Shown here: positions 16,257 to 25,836 of the stretch, piece by piece
How positions within the stretch are numbered: the stretch's first letter is position 1
Layout: each line of letters starts with the position of its first letter
From: Dehalococcoidia bacterium
GTDB lineage: Bacteria; Chloroflexota; Dehalococcoidia; Lucifugimonadales; Lucifugimonadaceae
Direction: 5' to 3'
DNA: 40,732 nucleotides
NCBI GenBank assembly: GCA_002723375.1
Contig: PBNX01000019.1
Location: forward strand, 1-40,732
Notes under the pieces: model-generated
The model's database searches: none
Told to the model about the DNA's origin: nothing
Seen by the model: only the letters and a program-made list of their open reading frames with translations
Position numbers and translations under genes: made by a program

Positions 16257-17276
16257 ATCTTCTACTGGGAAACGTTAGGACAACAAAGAATAACTGAAAG
16301 TCTATATAAAATTTACAAAGAAAATAATATTCCTAATTCATTAATTTTATATGGAGAAAAAGGTATAGGCAAAATGTCTCTTGCTAAAGATTTCGCTAGA
16401 TTAATTAATTGCAAAAAAGATGATATTGATGAACCAATACTATGCAATTGTTTATCATGCGAAAAGATAAATAACAAGAAACATCCAGATTTTACAGTAA
16501 TAGAAAAATCTTCAATGTGCTCTAATAATTCGTGCTGCAAATCTTCTAATAGTTCTGCAATAAAAAATTGTGTTGTATCTGAAAATATTATAAGTAAATC
16601 AAAATTTAGCCCTTTTATGAGTAATTATAAAGTTGTTGTTGTTAACCAGGCTAACTATTTAACAAAAGTATCAGCAGAAAGCTTACTAAAAACCTTAGAA
16701 GACATTAATAGTAATTTTATAGTCATTCTTTTAATAGAAAATCTTTATGATCTTCCTGAAACTATTATTTCAAGGTGCCAAACTTGGAAATTAAATAAAA
16801 TATCCGAAAAAAAAATTTTGGATATATTATCAGAAAGCCATCCAGAAAAACAAAAACAAATTTTAGAGATAATGTCTTTTGGGTCTCCGACATTAGGAGA
16901 AGCCACTGAAATGCTAAATGATTCAATTTTCTTTGAAGAAAGACAAGAAGGCCTTAGAAGGATCGTAAAAATTATAAACTCACCTATGTCAGATAAATTA
17001 AACTATTCAAAAGAATTAACTCAACTTTATAGAAAAGACAAAGAAAGGGTTCTGTATGAATTGAAAATATGGAAAAATTTATTTAGAAAAATATTAAAAA
17101 CAGAAGATATGAATGAAGATCTAGAAACTATATCAATTATGAGCCCGATAAAAAAGGCAAATAAATTAGGAATTAAAAAAAATATCCAAAATATATTAAA
17201 AACAGAAGATAATCTTAAATTTAATGGGATGCCTTCTTTAGTTTTTGATAATTTTATAATTAATTTAGAGGCTTAA
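16257..17276 (+). CDS. holB: DNA polymerase III delta' subunit, apparent ATC start
   Basis: This AAA+ subunit of the clamp loader should be a protein of about 339 aa. The N-terminal FYWETLGQQRITESL and Walker A YGEKGIGKMSLA lie upstream of the first ATG (16374), which falls just after the P-loop and would delete it. No ATG, GTG or TTG is in frame between the lysA TAG and the P-loop; CTG 16245 and ATC 16257 are the candidates. ATC has GGAGG at 5 nt. Zinc ligands are in CNCLSCEKINNKKHPDF. The usual SRC motif reads ISRCQTW (arginine finger), after TLEDIN. A second Cys-rich patch (MCSNNSCC) is odd. The stop abuts the cmk ATG. Confidence 0.87.
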   Translation: MFYWETLGQQRITESLYKIYKENNIPNSLILYGEKGIGKMSLAKDFARLINCKKDDIDEPILCNCLSCEKINNKKHPDFTVIEKSSMCSNNSCCKSSNSSAIKNCVVSENIISKSKFSPFMSNYKVVVVNQANYLTKVSAESLLKTLEDINSNFIVILLIENLYDLPETIISRCQTWKLNKISEKKILDILSESHPEKQKQILEIMSFGSPTLGEATEMLNDSIFFEERQEGLRRIVKIINSPMSDKLNYSKELTQLYRKDKERVLYELKIWKNLFRKILKTEDMNEDLETISIMSPIKKANKLGIKKNIQNILKTEDNLKFNGMPSLVFDNFIINLEA

Positions 17277-17927
17277 ATGATTATTACAATTGATGGAGCA
17301 GCAGGAACAGGTAAAACTACAGTAGGAATTTTAACAGCCAATAGATTAAATTTTAGCTTTCTTGATACCGGAAAAATATATAGGGCTTTTACTTTAAAAC
17401 TTATAAAAGATTCCATTCAATTAAATGAAGAAGAAATAATAAAAAATCTTAATAAAACAGAAATCCATTATTCGTATGACAATCAAAAGGAGTTTATTTT
17501 TTTAGATAAAATTGATGTTTCAAATGAAATTCTCTCTAAAGAAGTTGAAAAAAGTGTCTCTTTAATTTCTAAAATTCCTGAAGTAAGGAATAAAATGACT
17601 GCACTTCAAAGATCGATAGTAAATAATAAGAATTTTGTTGTTGCAGGTAGAGATATTGGGACTGTGGTGCTACCAGAGGCAGAAGTTAAAATATTTTTAA
17701 TTGCATCTTTAGAGGAAAGAGCAAAAAGAAGGCTTGCGGAAAGAAAAGATCAAACTTACTTAGATATAATAGAATCTATGAAAAATAGAGATAATATCGA
17801 CTCTACTAGGAAAATAGCCCCATTAAAAGCACCTAAAAATTCATTGATTATTGACACGGAAGGCTTAAATATCATAGAAGTAAGTAATAAAATTATCAAA
17901 GAAACAGATAATGAATATTCTATATAA
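17277..17927 (+). CDS. cmk: Cytidylate kinase
   Basis: Cmk phosphorylates CMP and dCMP with ATP. The P-loop is DGAAGTGKTTVGI at residues 5-17, followed by FLDTGKIYRA, where family members use DTGAMYRA to bind CMP. VVAGRDIGTVVLPEAEVKIFLIAS is the second nucleotide-binding segment (seen here in two overlapping halves: AGRDIGTVV and KIFLIAS), and the lid is RAKRRLAERK. Residue DSTRKIAPLK matches the DxxRxxxPLxxA motif. The 216-aa length is normal. GAGG lies 5 nt before the ATG. Its 3' end overlaps plsC by 17 nt, the neighbour commonly seen in other bacteria. Confidence 0.92.
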   Translation: MIITIDGAAGTGKTTVGILTANRLNFSFLDTGKIYRAFTLKLIKDSIQLNEEEIIKNLNKTEIHYSYDNQKEFIFLDKIDVSNEILSKEVEKSVSLISKIPEVRNKMTALQRSIVNNKNFVVAGRDIGTVVLPEAEVKIFLIASLEERAKRRLAERKDQTYLDIIESMKNRDNIDSTRKIAPLKAPKNSLIIDTEGLNIIEVSNKIIKETDNEYSI

Positions 17928-18585
17928 TATATCCTGTATAACTCTTAAATTAAATTTAAAGATATGGACTAAATACAAAGTAATAAACCAAGATTTTATT
18001 CCAAAAAAAGGAAATCTGCTTATAATATCTAACCATCAATCAAATATAGATGCCGGCCTATTGGGAGCTTCTATAAAGAGAAGATTAAAATTTCCTGCAA
18101 AAATAGAACTATTTAAAAATCCTTTAATGAACTTTTTTTTAAGAAGTTATGGAGCATTCCCTATTAAAAGAGGGGTGGCTGACATAAATTCATTTAAGAG
18201 GATGAAAGAAACTCTGAGCACACTTAATGGATCTATATCTTTGTTTCCCGAAGGAACTAGAAGTAACGGAGAATTATTAAATGGAAAACCTGGGGCTGCA
18301 AAATTAGCTTATAATCTTGACCCTGTCATTCTTCCGGTGGGAATTACAGGTACTGCTCATTTAAAAGGCCTATTTAGAGTATTTAACCCCAGCGGTAGTA
18401 TAACTGTTACAATAGGAAGGCCTTTCAAAATAAATAAGACATCAGAATTAACAGGCGAAAAGGGATTCTTTAAAGATTTAACAAATGAAATGATGTTAAG
18501 AATATCTGAATTATTGCCTCCAGAAAAAAGAGGAGCATACAAAGATATTAAAATTAAAGATTACCTCTTAACTGAGAATTGTTAG
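17911..18585 (+). CDS. plsC: 1-acyl-sn-glycerol-3-phosphate acyltransferase (PlsC)
   Basis: PlsC adds the second acyl chain to lysophosphatidic acid at the membrane. Of 224 aa, the catalytic H-x4-D is in SNHQSNIDAGLLG (about 44-50), block II is FPIKRG, block III FPEGTRSNG and block IV VILPVGITGT. A short hydrophobic stretch precedes the first block. The start ATG 17911 lies inside cmk (17-nt overlap). Other substrates among PlsC-like acyltransferases remain possible. The TAG stop is 4 nt before glmS. Confidence 0.88.
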   Translation: MNILYNISCITLKLNLKIWTKYKVINQDFIPKKGNLLIISNHQSNIDAGLLGASIKRRLKFPAKIELFKNPLMNFFLRSYGAFPIKRGVADINSFKRMKETLSTLNGSISLFPEGTRSNGELLNGKPGAAKLAYNLDPVILPVGITGTAHLKGLFRVFNPSGSITVTIGRPFKINKTSELTGEKGFFKDLTNEMMLRISELLPPEKRGAYKDIKIKDYLLTENC

Positions 18586-18589
18586 AAAT

Positions 18590-20401
18590 ATGTGCGGAAT
18601 AGTTGGATATATAGGAAAAGAAAATGCCTCAAAAATATTAATTGATCTTACAAGATCTTTAGAATATAGAGGTTATGATAGTGCAGGTATTGCAATATAT
18701 GACAATAAAAAGGATAAATTTTTAATTAAAAAAACTACCGGCACCATAGATAAAATAAAAGAGGAAATTCTTGATGCTATAGACGGGACTACAGGTATAT
18801 CACATACTAGATGGGCTACACATGGGAAAATTAATAATAAAAATGCACACCCTCAAATAAGTTCAAATAATAAAATACTAATCGTGCATAACGGGATAGT
18901 TGAAAATTATCAAGAAATAAAAAATGATTTAGTTAATAATGGCTACGATTTTATCTCAGAAACTGACTCAGAAGTAATAGCAAATTTAGTTGATTTTAAT
19001 CTTAAGAAATTAAATCTCAAAGATGCTTTAGAAAAAACTATTGATGCTATAACTGGGTCTTCTTCAATAGTGGGAATAGACATAGATAACCCAAATGATA
19101 TTTTTTTAATGAAGAAAGGAAATTCAGGAGGATTGGTAATAAGTGAAAATAAGTCTGGAGAAAAAATAATATGTAGTGACCCTACAATAATTACCGAATT
19201 CAGCTCTTCTTACAGATATCTAGTAGATGATGAGGTAGCAATAATTTCAAAAGACAAAAATGATTTTATTAGAGAAAAGAAAGAGCCAAACAAAAGAATT
19301 GTTGAAATAAAAACAAACACCATATTAGAGAACGACAAAGCTTACCAATATAAGATGGAAGAGGAAATCTTTTATCAAAAAAAATCAATAAAAAGAATAA
19401 TTGATAATAAAAATGATTTGATAATAAAAAATTTAAATGAATCAAATATAGAATTTAAAAATATAAAACGAGTTCTTGTTATAGGGATGGGAAGTTCGTT
19501 TAATGCCGGATTGCTAGGGTCATATTATTTTGAATCTATTTCTTCTTTAAAAAGTGAGACTATTAATGCATCTGAATTTATAGATTCTAAAAGAATAATT
19601 GATAATAATGATTTAGTGCTAGGAGTGACACAGTCTGGTGAAACTGCTGAGACTATAAAAGCCTTAGAATATGCAAAATCTATGGGAGCTAAAACTATCT
19701 CTATAACAGAAAAGAATATATCTCAAGCATCAATAATTTCTGATGTTAATGTAAACATAGGCTGTGGTCCGGAATACGCTGTGGCATCAACTAAAACCTT
19801 TACAGCAACCGTACTAACATTATATATAACTGCTATATATCTATCTAAAAATATCTCAAATAAAAAAGGATTAGAAAATAATATATTAGGCCTTGATTCA
19901 AAAATAGAATCATTGTTATTAGACACTAAAAAAACTAAACAAATAGCAAAGATTCTTTCAGCTAAAGATCATATTTTATATCTAGGCAGGGGCATTATGT
20001 ATCCAGTAGCATTAGAGGGAGCCTTAAAAATGAAAGAGGTTTGCTATATTCATTCAGAAGGTTATGCGGCCGGAGAAATGAAACACGGAGTTAACGCTTT
20101 AATAGGGGTCAATATGCCTTCGGTTGTTATTTCCCCTCTAAACGAAACATATTCTAAAATGATAAGCACTATAAATGAAATTCAAGCAAGAAATGGAGAG
20201 GTAATAGGTCTTGTTGATGCAAAAGACGATGATATTAATAGTTTATTAAGTAATTACTTAACAATTGAAAATCACAATTTATACCTGGATCCTATACTTT
20301 ATGTCATTCAACTTCAGCTTATATCTTTTTACGCATCTCTAAGCCTAAAAATTAATCCAGATCGACCTAGAAACCTAGCGAAAACAGTCACTGTAGAATA
20401 A
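18590..20401 (+). CDS. glmS: Glucosamine-fructose-6-phosphate aminotransferase (isomerizing)
   Basis: GlmS makes glucosamine 6-phosphate from fructose 6-phosphate and glutamine, the entry to UDP-GlcNAc. Cys2 of MCGIVGYIG is the glutaminase nucleophile after Met removal. The glutaminase domain (1 to about 230) shows EYRGYDSAGIA, SHTRWATHG, HNGIVENY and SETDSEV. Two SIS isomerase domains follow (about 285-420 and 455-590), with GMGSSFNAG, TQSGETAET, YAVASTKTFTA and GYAAGEMKHG. The end NPDRPRNLAKTVTVE is the signature C-terminus. No ribozyme-like leader is possible since plsC ends 4 nt before. Confidence 0.95.
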   Translation: MCGIVGYIGKENASKILIDLTRSLEYRGYDSAGIAIYDNKKDKFLIKKTTGTIDKIKEEILDAIDGTTGISHTRWATHGKINNKNAHPQISSNNKILIVHNGIVENYQEIKNDLVNNGYDFISETDSEVIANLVDFNLKKLNLKDALEKTIDAITGSSSIVGIDIDNPNDIFLMKKGNSGGLVISENKSGEKIICSDPTIITEFSSSYRYLVDDEVAIISKDKNDFIREKKEPNKRIVEIKTNTILENDKAYQYKMEEEIFYQKKSIKRIIDNKNDLIIKNLNESNIEFKNIKRVLVIGMGSSFNAGLLGSYYFESISSLKSETINASEFIDSKRIIDNNDLVLGVTQSGETAETIKALEYAKSMGAKTISITEKNISQASIISDVNVNIGCGPEYAVASTKTFTATVLTLYITAIYLSKNISNKKGLENNILGLDSKIESLLLDTKKTKQIAKILSAKDHILYLGRGIMYPVALEGALKMKEVCYIHSEGYAAGEMKHGVNALIGVNMPSVVISPLNETYSKMISTINEIQARNGEVIGLVDAKDDDINSLLSNYLTIENHNLYLDPILYVIQLQLISFYASLSLKINPDRPRNLAKTVTVE

Positions 20402-20405
20402 TTTA

Positions 20406-20436
20406 TTGCACTAATAATTCTCAATCATAGTAAAAT
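20406..20436 (+). promoter_or_regulatory. Promoter giving a leaderless CIA30 gene mRNA
   Basis: TTGCAC (20406-20411) and TAAAAT (20431-20436) are 19 nt apart. The -10 ends 6 nt before the ATG at 20443, so transcription would begin at about the A of the start codon. No ribosome-binding site is seen. Confidence 0.45.
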
Positions 20437-20442
20437 TATAAT

Positions 20443-21042
20443 ATGAATAATTTACATAAATATTTTATTATTTTATTAATAATAGGTGGATTAATTTCAA
20501 TTGGGTACTTTGTATACCTTAGACTTAATTCAGAAAATTTAAACTCAGAAACAATGATAATTGATAATTTAACACCCGAAAAAAACCAAAAATGGGTATT
20601 TTTTACAGATAGGGTAATGGGAGGAGTATCATCAGGAAAATTAGAAATTGGATCGGAAGACGGATCTAAGTTTTATCGCATGACAGGAAATGTAAGCACT
20701 GCAAATAACGGAGGATTTATTCAATTCCAAGCGGACTTGTCAAATATTTCAAATACAGAAGAGGTCTTTAATGGAATTAAAATAAAAGTAAGGGGTAACA
20801 ACGAAAATTATCAAATTTTTATTAGAACCAATCTAACTGTTCTTCCATGGCAGTACTATTCATCAGAATTTTATGCGTCAAACCAATGGAAAGAAATAAA
20901 ATTGCCTTTTAATTCATTTAAAAGGTCAAATTTTTATCAACCTAAGAATATTAATAATACAGACATAAGAACTCTAGGTATTGTTGCGTATGGTAAGGAT
21001 TATTCTGCAGATTTAAACGTTGGGCTTATTGAATTTTATTAG
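20443..21042 (+). CDS. Membrane-anchored CIA30-family protein
   Basis: This 199-aa protein has one N-terminal membrane helix (about 6-26) followed by a CIA30/galactose-binding-like beta sandwich. The hallmark is the beginning of the domain, WVFFTDRVMGGVSSGKLEI (about 47-65), then FIQFQADL, IKIKVRGN and a late VGLIEFY. CIA30 was named for assembly of mitochondrial complex I; bacterial members are often of unknown function and some bind carbohydrate. The helix would place the domain outside the cytoplasmic membrane. No complex I genes are nearby. It is followed 8 nt later by dgt. Confidence 0.75.
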   Translation: MNNLHKYFIILLIIGGLISIGYFVYLRLNSENLNSETMIIDNLTPEKNQKWVFFTDRVMGGVSSGKLEIGSEDGSKFYRMTGNVSTANNGGFIQFQADLSNISNTEEVFNGIKIKVRGNNENYQIFIRTNLTVLPWQYYSSEFYASNQWKEIKLPFNSFKRSNFYQPKNINNTDIRTLGIVAYGKDYSADLNVGLIEFY

Positions 21043-21050
21043 AAGGAAAT

Positions 21051-22127
21051 TTGAAAGAAGAAACGACAAAAAAGATTTCATATCATCAAAAAGATTTAGA
21101 GTCATTGCTGTCTCCAAATGCAATAACATCTAAAAATACAAAAGGAAGAATTAAAGCTGAAAAAATTAATAATCACATAAGAAATATCTTTCAAATAGAT
21201 AGAGACAGAATTATTCATACTAATTCATTTAGAAGATTGAAACATAAAAGCCAGGTATTTATAGCACCTCTTGGTGATCACTTTGTAACTAGACTAACTC
21301 ATACAATTGAAGTAGCTCAAATAAGTAGAACCATAAGTAGAGCTTTAAGATTAAATGAAGATCTTACTGAAGCTATTGCCTTGGGCCATGATTTAGGCCA
21401 TTCTCCTTTTGGGCATGTAGGAGAAACAGCATTAAATAAAATCTCTTCTGATGGTTTTCATCATAGCAAGCAAAGCGTAAGAATTATAGAGAAACTAGAA
21501 AAAAATGGGAGGGGCTTAAATTTAAACTATGAGGTTATTGATGGAATTAAGAGGCACTCAAAACCACAAGGAAAATTTTTTGCTAAAGAATTTATTAAAG
21601 GTCTCTCTTTAGAAGGTCAAATAGTTAGAATATCTGATTTCATTGCTTATGTAACAAGCGACATAAATGATGCCACGAGAGCTGGACTTTTAGATTTAAA
21701 TGATTTGCCAAAAAATGTGCTTGAAGCAATTGGAGAAAAGCATTCATCTAGAGTTAATACCCTTGTTACAAATATAATTGATAACTCATCTGACTGTATG
21801 GAAGGTGAAGGTGATCCCTGGATAAGAATGTCAGACGAATTAATTGAAATTGTTACTGAATTGAGAAATTATATGTTTGAAAATATTTACTTACCAGTTT
21901 CAAATTCTTCAGCTGCAATAAGTTCAATGAGAATAATAGAAATTTTATTCGATTACCTAATGAATAATTCCGATCTAATCCCTGATTATTTACTTGAAGT
22001 ATCAGAAGGCAACTTAGAAAAATCTGTAATTGATTACATTACAGGAATGACAGATGATTTCGCACTTAGGTTTGCAGAGACACTAGACCCTTCGCTTGCA
22101 TCAGATGTGTTTGAAGGAAGGCTCTAG
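21051..22127 (+). CDS. dgt: Deoxyguanosinetriphosphate triphosphohydrolase-like protein
   Basis: This HD-domain dNTPase of 358 aa converts dGTP or other dNTPs to nucleoside and triphosphate, adjusting the pool. The metal sites are HTNSFRRLKHKSQVF, RLTHTIEVAQISR (His), and GHDLGHSPFGHVGE (HD). DFIAYVTSDINDA supplies a later Asp. The start is TTG at 21051, preceded by AAGGA at a good spacing; no ATG precedes the family N-terminus. The length matches the short dGTPase class. The promoter of dnaG lies inside its last codons. Confidence 0.9.
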   Translation: MKEETTKKISYHQKDLESLLSPNAITSKNTKGRIKAEKINNHIRNIFQIDRDRIIHTNSFRRLKHKSQVFIAPLGDHFVTRLTHTIEVAQISRTISRALRLNEDLTEAIALGHDLGHSPFGHVGETALNKISSDGFHHSKQSVRIIEKLEKNGRGLNLNYEVIDGIKRHSKPQGKFFAKEFIKGLSLEGQIVRISDFIAYVTSDINDATRAGLLDLNDLPKNVLEAIGEKHSSRVNTLVTNIIDNSSDCMEGEGDPWIRMSDELIEIVTELRNYMFENIYLPVSNSSAAISSMRIIEILFDYLMNNSDLIPDYLLEVSEGNLEKSVIDYITGMTDDFALRFAETLDPSLASDVFEGRL

Positions 22128-22139
22128 ATTCTATATTAT
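22111..22139 (+). promoter_or_regulatory. Promoter within dgt 3' end giving leaderless dnaG mRNA
   Basis: TTGAAG (22111-22116) and TATTAT (22134-22139) are 17 nt apart, and the -10 ends 6 nt before the dnaG ATG at 22146. Each box has four and five matches to consensus respectively. It would drive dnaG-rpoD. Confidence 0.45.
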
Positions 22140-22145
22140 TAAATA

Positions 22146-23918
22146 ATGACCGTATCAAATAATAATCAGCATGATATTGTTGATTTAATTAAAACTCAAT
22201 TAAGTATTACTGATGTAGTTTCAAAATATGTTGATTTAAAAGGTAATTCAAGGCTAATGAAAGGATTATGTCCTTTTTATCCAGAAAACACTCCTTCCTT
22301 TGTTATTTACCCGGAGAGCCAAATTTTTAAATGCTATTGTGGTTCATGTGCAGGAACTTCAGGGGGTGACATATTTTCTTTTATCATGCGTATTGAGAAT
22401 ATTAACTTTGTTGAAGCATTAAATATGTGCGCTGAATTGGCAGGAGTTAAATTAAATAATTACCAACCTAAAAAAGTTAAATCTATAAAAAAAGATCTAA
22501 CCCATGCTCTTGAATCAGCAGCTGATTTTTTTAAAAACTCACTTAATAGCAGATATGGATTACCTGCAACTAGCTATCTTAAAGATAGAGGTTTTTCAGA
22601 AAAAAAGATTAAAGAATTTAATTTTGGGTTAAGCCCAACTGGATTATCTACATTGGTTGACCATTTAAAAAAAGTGGGCGTAAAAAGTAATTCAGCGGTT
22701 GAATCAGGGCTTGTCCAAAAATGGGCAGATAATACTTGGCATGATTTTTTTGTAGATAGGTTAATAATAGAGATAAGAGATGAAGATAATAATCTTGTAG
22801 GATTTGGAGGGAGATCTCTTAACAATAAAACTCCCAAATACATAAATACTCCTCAGACAGAACTTTTCAATAAGTCCGAACTCCTTTTTGGTTTGAATTT
22901 AGCTAAAAAAGAAATATTGAAGCTTAAGGAATGTGTAATTGTAGAAGGATATATGGATGTATTTGCTGCTCACTCTGAGGGATTTAATAATGTTGTGGCA
23001 TGTATGGGAACATCATTAACATTTAATCAGTTAAATAAGGCCAAAAAATATGCTGATAAGATAATTCTATGCCTTGATTCAGATATTGCAGGAAAAAGAG
23101 CTTCTGTTAATAATCTTATAAAATTAATAAACTCTCATGACAATTTATCTAACATACATAAATCAATTTATATTGCATCTATAGATTCTGGAAAAGATCC
23201 TGATGACCTTATAAGGCAAGATCCTTCAAAATGGGAGAAGGTGTTATCCGAGGGCACGCCTTTATATAAACATTTAATTAATAATTTAGACCTTGTATAT
23301 GATTTAACAGATAATAATCAAATAAATGATGCAGCAAATGTTGTATATAAACTTGTATTTCAAAATACTGATAGCCATTCTCAAGATCAAACATTATCTC
23401 TCTTATCTAATAAATTGAATATAAATAGAGAAAAGCTACCTACTCCAAAAATTTTAAACCGTAACTTACCTCCTAAGCCAATATCAAATAACACAAATGG
23501 AAAGCAAAACCCCATCGAAAAACATATTATTGCTTTAATTTTACAAAATGAACTTCTCAAAAATTATATTAGGGAGCAATCAAATGAACTATTTGATGAT
23601 CCTAAATTAAGGGCAATTTTTGAAATCCTAAAAACAGATGATGACATTGAATCTATAAATGATGACATATTAAATGAGATAATATTAGACTTAAAATCTT
23701 TTTCTTTGCCAGAAACTAATGAGAAAGATTTGATAACTGAACTAAATGATTGTATAAACAGATTGTATAATCATCATTTGAAGAGGAAAAAAATTTAGCA
23801 ACAAAGAGCTATTGAGCTAGGAATTGAGTCTAATCCAGAAGATATAGACAATGTTATAGAAGATAGCCTTAAAACGAACAAACTATTAAAAGAAATTCAA
23901 TCTAACCAAAAACAATGA
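22146..23918 (+). CDS. dnaG: DNA primase, interrupted by an in-frame TAG
   Basis: DnaG makes RNA primers at the replication fork. The N-terminal zinc finger region is [11 protein letters not shown] with CYCGSC (residues 42-68); Tyr45 replaces the usual His ligand, while an extra Cys (63, 65, 68) is present. The TOPRIM domain shows [13 protein letters not shown] and [18 protein letters not shown] at 23796-23798 ends the protein at 550 aa, but the frame then stays open for 39 codons ([20 protein letters not shown]...) and ends in a TGA overlapping the rpoD ATG as ATGA. The full span would be about 590 residues, a normal DnaG length. Whether the TAG is read through, a real truncation of the helicase-binding tail, or an error is open. 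Confidence 0.88.
23796..23798 (+). other. In-frame amber codon within dnaG
   Basis: TAG separates codon 550 of dnaG from a 39-codon same-frame extension that looks like a coding helical tail. The next codons are CAA CAA, so the stop is followed by C, a context known to weaken termination. Confidence 0.8.
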
Positions 23919-25432
23919 CACAAGAAAATCAAATAAATTCCATATCCGTATCATTTACTGCTGATAGTAGCGATGATGAAAGTAATCAAGACGCCTCAAG
24001 AGTATTAAGAAAATTACTTCCTGGTGCAACATCTGAGTTTGATGGTTCTTGGGATGAGCCTTCAACAGATCAAGTAAATGAAATTGAAGAAGACCCAACA
24101 TGGGAAGCTAACGTTAATGAAGCAGATATAACAGATGACCCTGTAAGGATGTATTTAAGAGAAATAGGGAAGGTCAATTTATTAAATGCTCAAGGTGAAA
24201 AAGATTTAGCGAAACAAGTAGAAAATGGAAAAATTATAAAAAGATTTCTTAGAGAAAATGCTGATCAAGACAATCCAAATATTTTTATGCTAAAAAATTT
24301 CATAAAACATATTGGATCTAATACGGATTTAATAAAAGAATTAAAGCTTAAAACAGAAACAGAAGAAACAGAAGATTTTAGCGTAAAAGATATTCTAACA
24401 GGAAAAGCTGACAGCATACTTAACAGCTCGACTAAATCTGAAGATCAAGAACAAATGATAAGAGAAATGAGTGATTCTTTAAATATTTCAGAAGATGAAA
24501 TACATAGTAATATTTCTGATCTTTCTGCAGCTACTCAAATATTTCCAGACTGGCTTTTTGAACATATGTTTGATGAAGATGATGATATAAAATCATTAAA
24601 GAAAAAAACAAAGAAGAAAAATATATCTATTGGAAATTTCACTGACGAAGATTTAGAAGGATTACTAAAAAATCATATAACCAAACTTGAATCAAATGCC
24701 AAACAGTGTAGCGAGCACCTAGTTCAAGCAAATCTAAGATTAGTAGTTAGTGTGGCAAAAAAATATATTGGAAGAGGTATGTCTTTGCTTGATTTAGTTC
24801 AAGAAGGAAATATAGGATTAATTAGAGCTGTAGAAAAATTTGAATTTAGAAAAGGCTATAAATTTAGTACATATGCAACATGGTGGATCAGGCAAGCAAT
24901 AACAAGGGCTATTGCTGATCAAGCAAGAACTATTAGAATACCTGTTCACATGGTAGAAACAATAAATAAATTATTAAGAGTAAGTAGAAAATTAGTTCAA
25001 GAATATGGAAGAGAACCAACTACAAAAGAAATTGGCCAAGAGATGGACTTACCCCCTTCAAAAGTTAGAGAGATACTAAAAATATCCCAAGAACCAGTTT
25101 CTTTAGAAACACCTATAGGTGAAGAAGATGATTCACATTTAGCTGACTTTATAAAAGATGAAAAATCACTTTCTCCAGTTGAAGCTGCATCAAATAACCT
25201 ACTTAAAGATCATGTAGGAATTGTATTAGAAAGTTTAAACCATAGAGAACAGAGGGTGCTTCAATTAAGATTCGGCCTCGAGGATGGAAGAAGCAGAACA
25301 CTTGAGGAAGTAGGCAGAGAATTTGGAGTAACAAGAGAAAGAATAAGACAAATTGAAGCAAAAGCACTTAGAAAACTTAGACACCCTACAAGATCTAAAA
25401 AACTCAAAGATTTCATTGATCAAAGTTATTAA
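23915..25432 (+). CDS. rpoD: Primary RNA polymerase sigma factor (RpoD/SigA)
   Basis: This 505-aa housekeeping sigma-70 has an acidic N-terminus (about 1-70) lacking a clear region 1.1. Region 1.2 starts at [17 protein letters not shown] (about 77-93). An acidic/lysine spacer (about 110-250) corresponds to the non-conserved region. Region 2 has [35 protein letters not shown] and [15 protein letters not shown], the -10 reading helix. Region 3 follows [11 protein letters not shown]. Region 4 shows [17 protein letters not shown] and [18 protein letters not shown], the -35 helix. The ATG overlaps the TGA that ends the extended dnaG frame. Confidence 0.95.
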   Translation: MTQENQINSISVSFTADSSDDESNQDASRVLRKLLPGATSEFDGSWDEPSTDQVNEIEEDPTWEANVNEADITDDPVRMYLREIGKVNLLNAQGEKDLAKQVENGKIIKRFLRENADQDNPNIFMLKNFIKHIGSNTDLIKELKLKTETEETEDFSVKDILTGKADSILNSSTKSEDQEQMIREMSDSLNISEDEIHSNISDLSAATQIFPDWLFEHMFDEDDDIKSLKKKTKKKNISIGNFTDEDLEGLLKNHITKLESNAKQCSEHLVQANLRLVVSVAKKYIGRGMSLLDLVQEGNIGLIRAVEKFEFRKGYKFSTYATWWIRQAITRAIADQARTIRIPVHMVETINKLLRVSRKLVQEYGREPTTKEIGQEMDLPPSKVREILKISQEPVSLETPIGEEDDSHLADFIKDEKSLSPVEAASNNLLKDHVGIVLESLNHREQRVLQLRFGLEDGRSRTLEEVGREFGVTRERIRQIEAKALRKLRHPTRSKKLKDFIDQSY

Positions 25433-25480
25433 GTAATTAGTTAATAATTTAAAATAAATAATTTACCAATTCATATATTA

Positions 25481-25508
25481 TTGTTACTATCACAGTAATT
25501 AATATAAT
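25481..25508 (+). promoter_or_regulatory. Promoter of the small membrane/YtxH gene pair
   Basis: TTGTTA (25481-25486) and a perfect TATAAT (25503-25508) are 16 nt apart. The -10 ends 13 nt before the ATG at 25522, predicting a leader of about 6 nt. Confidence 0.5.
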
Positions 25509-25521
25509 TTAATCTTTTGAT

Positions 25522-25836
25522 ATGGATATAGCTTTACTTAGAGATATTTTAATAATATTCGGAATAATTTCTGGCTTTATATTTTTGTTAACTGCATTAA
25601 TTCTATTATTAATAATTTTTATAAGAGTAAAAAAAATTATTAGATATATTGAAGGTTCAATAAATGAAATTGATTCTCTAAGATCTAAAATAAAAGAATC
25701 TGTACCAAAGCCTCTATCAGATATTATAAATGGAGTCTTAACAATTAAAAAATTTACTGAATCATTAACTAAAAAAGCTAAAAAGAAGAAGAAAACAAAA
25801 AGTTCACGAAAAATAAAGGGGGATAAAAATGAGTAA
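25522..25836 (+). CDS. Small membrane protein with a Lys-rich tail (DUF948-like)
   Basis: This 104-aa protein has one long hydrophobic helix (about 8-34) and then an amphipathic, coiled-coil-like region (IKKIIRYIEGSINEIDSL) with heptad-like spacing, ending in a strongly basic tail (KKAKKKKKTKSS). It resembles DUF948-type proteins, which often sit beside YtxH proteins in operons, but the match is by layout rather than motif. It overlaps the YtxH gene by 8 nt. A role at the envelope is likely; function unknown. Confidence 0.65.
   Translation: MDIALLRDILIIFGIISGFIFLLTALILLLIIFIRVKKIIRYIEGSINEIDSLRSKIKESVPKPLSDIINGVLTIKKFTESLTKKAKKKKKTKSSRKIKGDKNE

Noticed and set aside
16374-16376. ATG at 16374 as the holB start
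   Set aside because: It falls just after the P-loop; the preceding 39 codons match the delta' N-terminus.
17090-17215. Direct repeat around ATTAAAAACAGAAGAT in holB
   Set aside because: Two copies of 16 bases within a Lys/Glu-rich coding region are expected by composition; there is no sign of a mobile element.
16242-23798. Genome-wide reassignment of TAG to a sense codon
   Set aside because: Several genes (SDR 2985, lysC 9970, lysA 16244, plsC 18585, CIA30 21042, dgt 22127) end in TAG at natural C-termini, so TAG is a normal stop here; the dnaG case is local.
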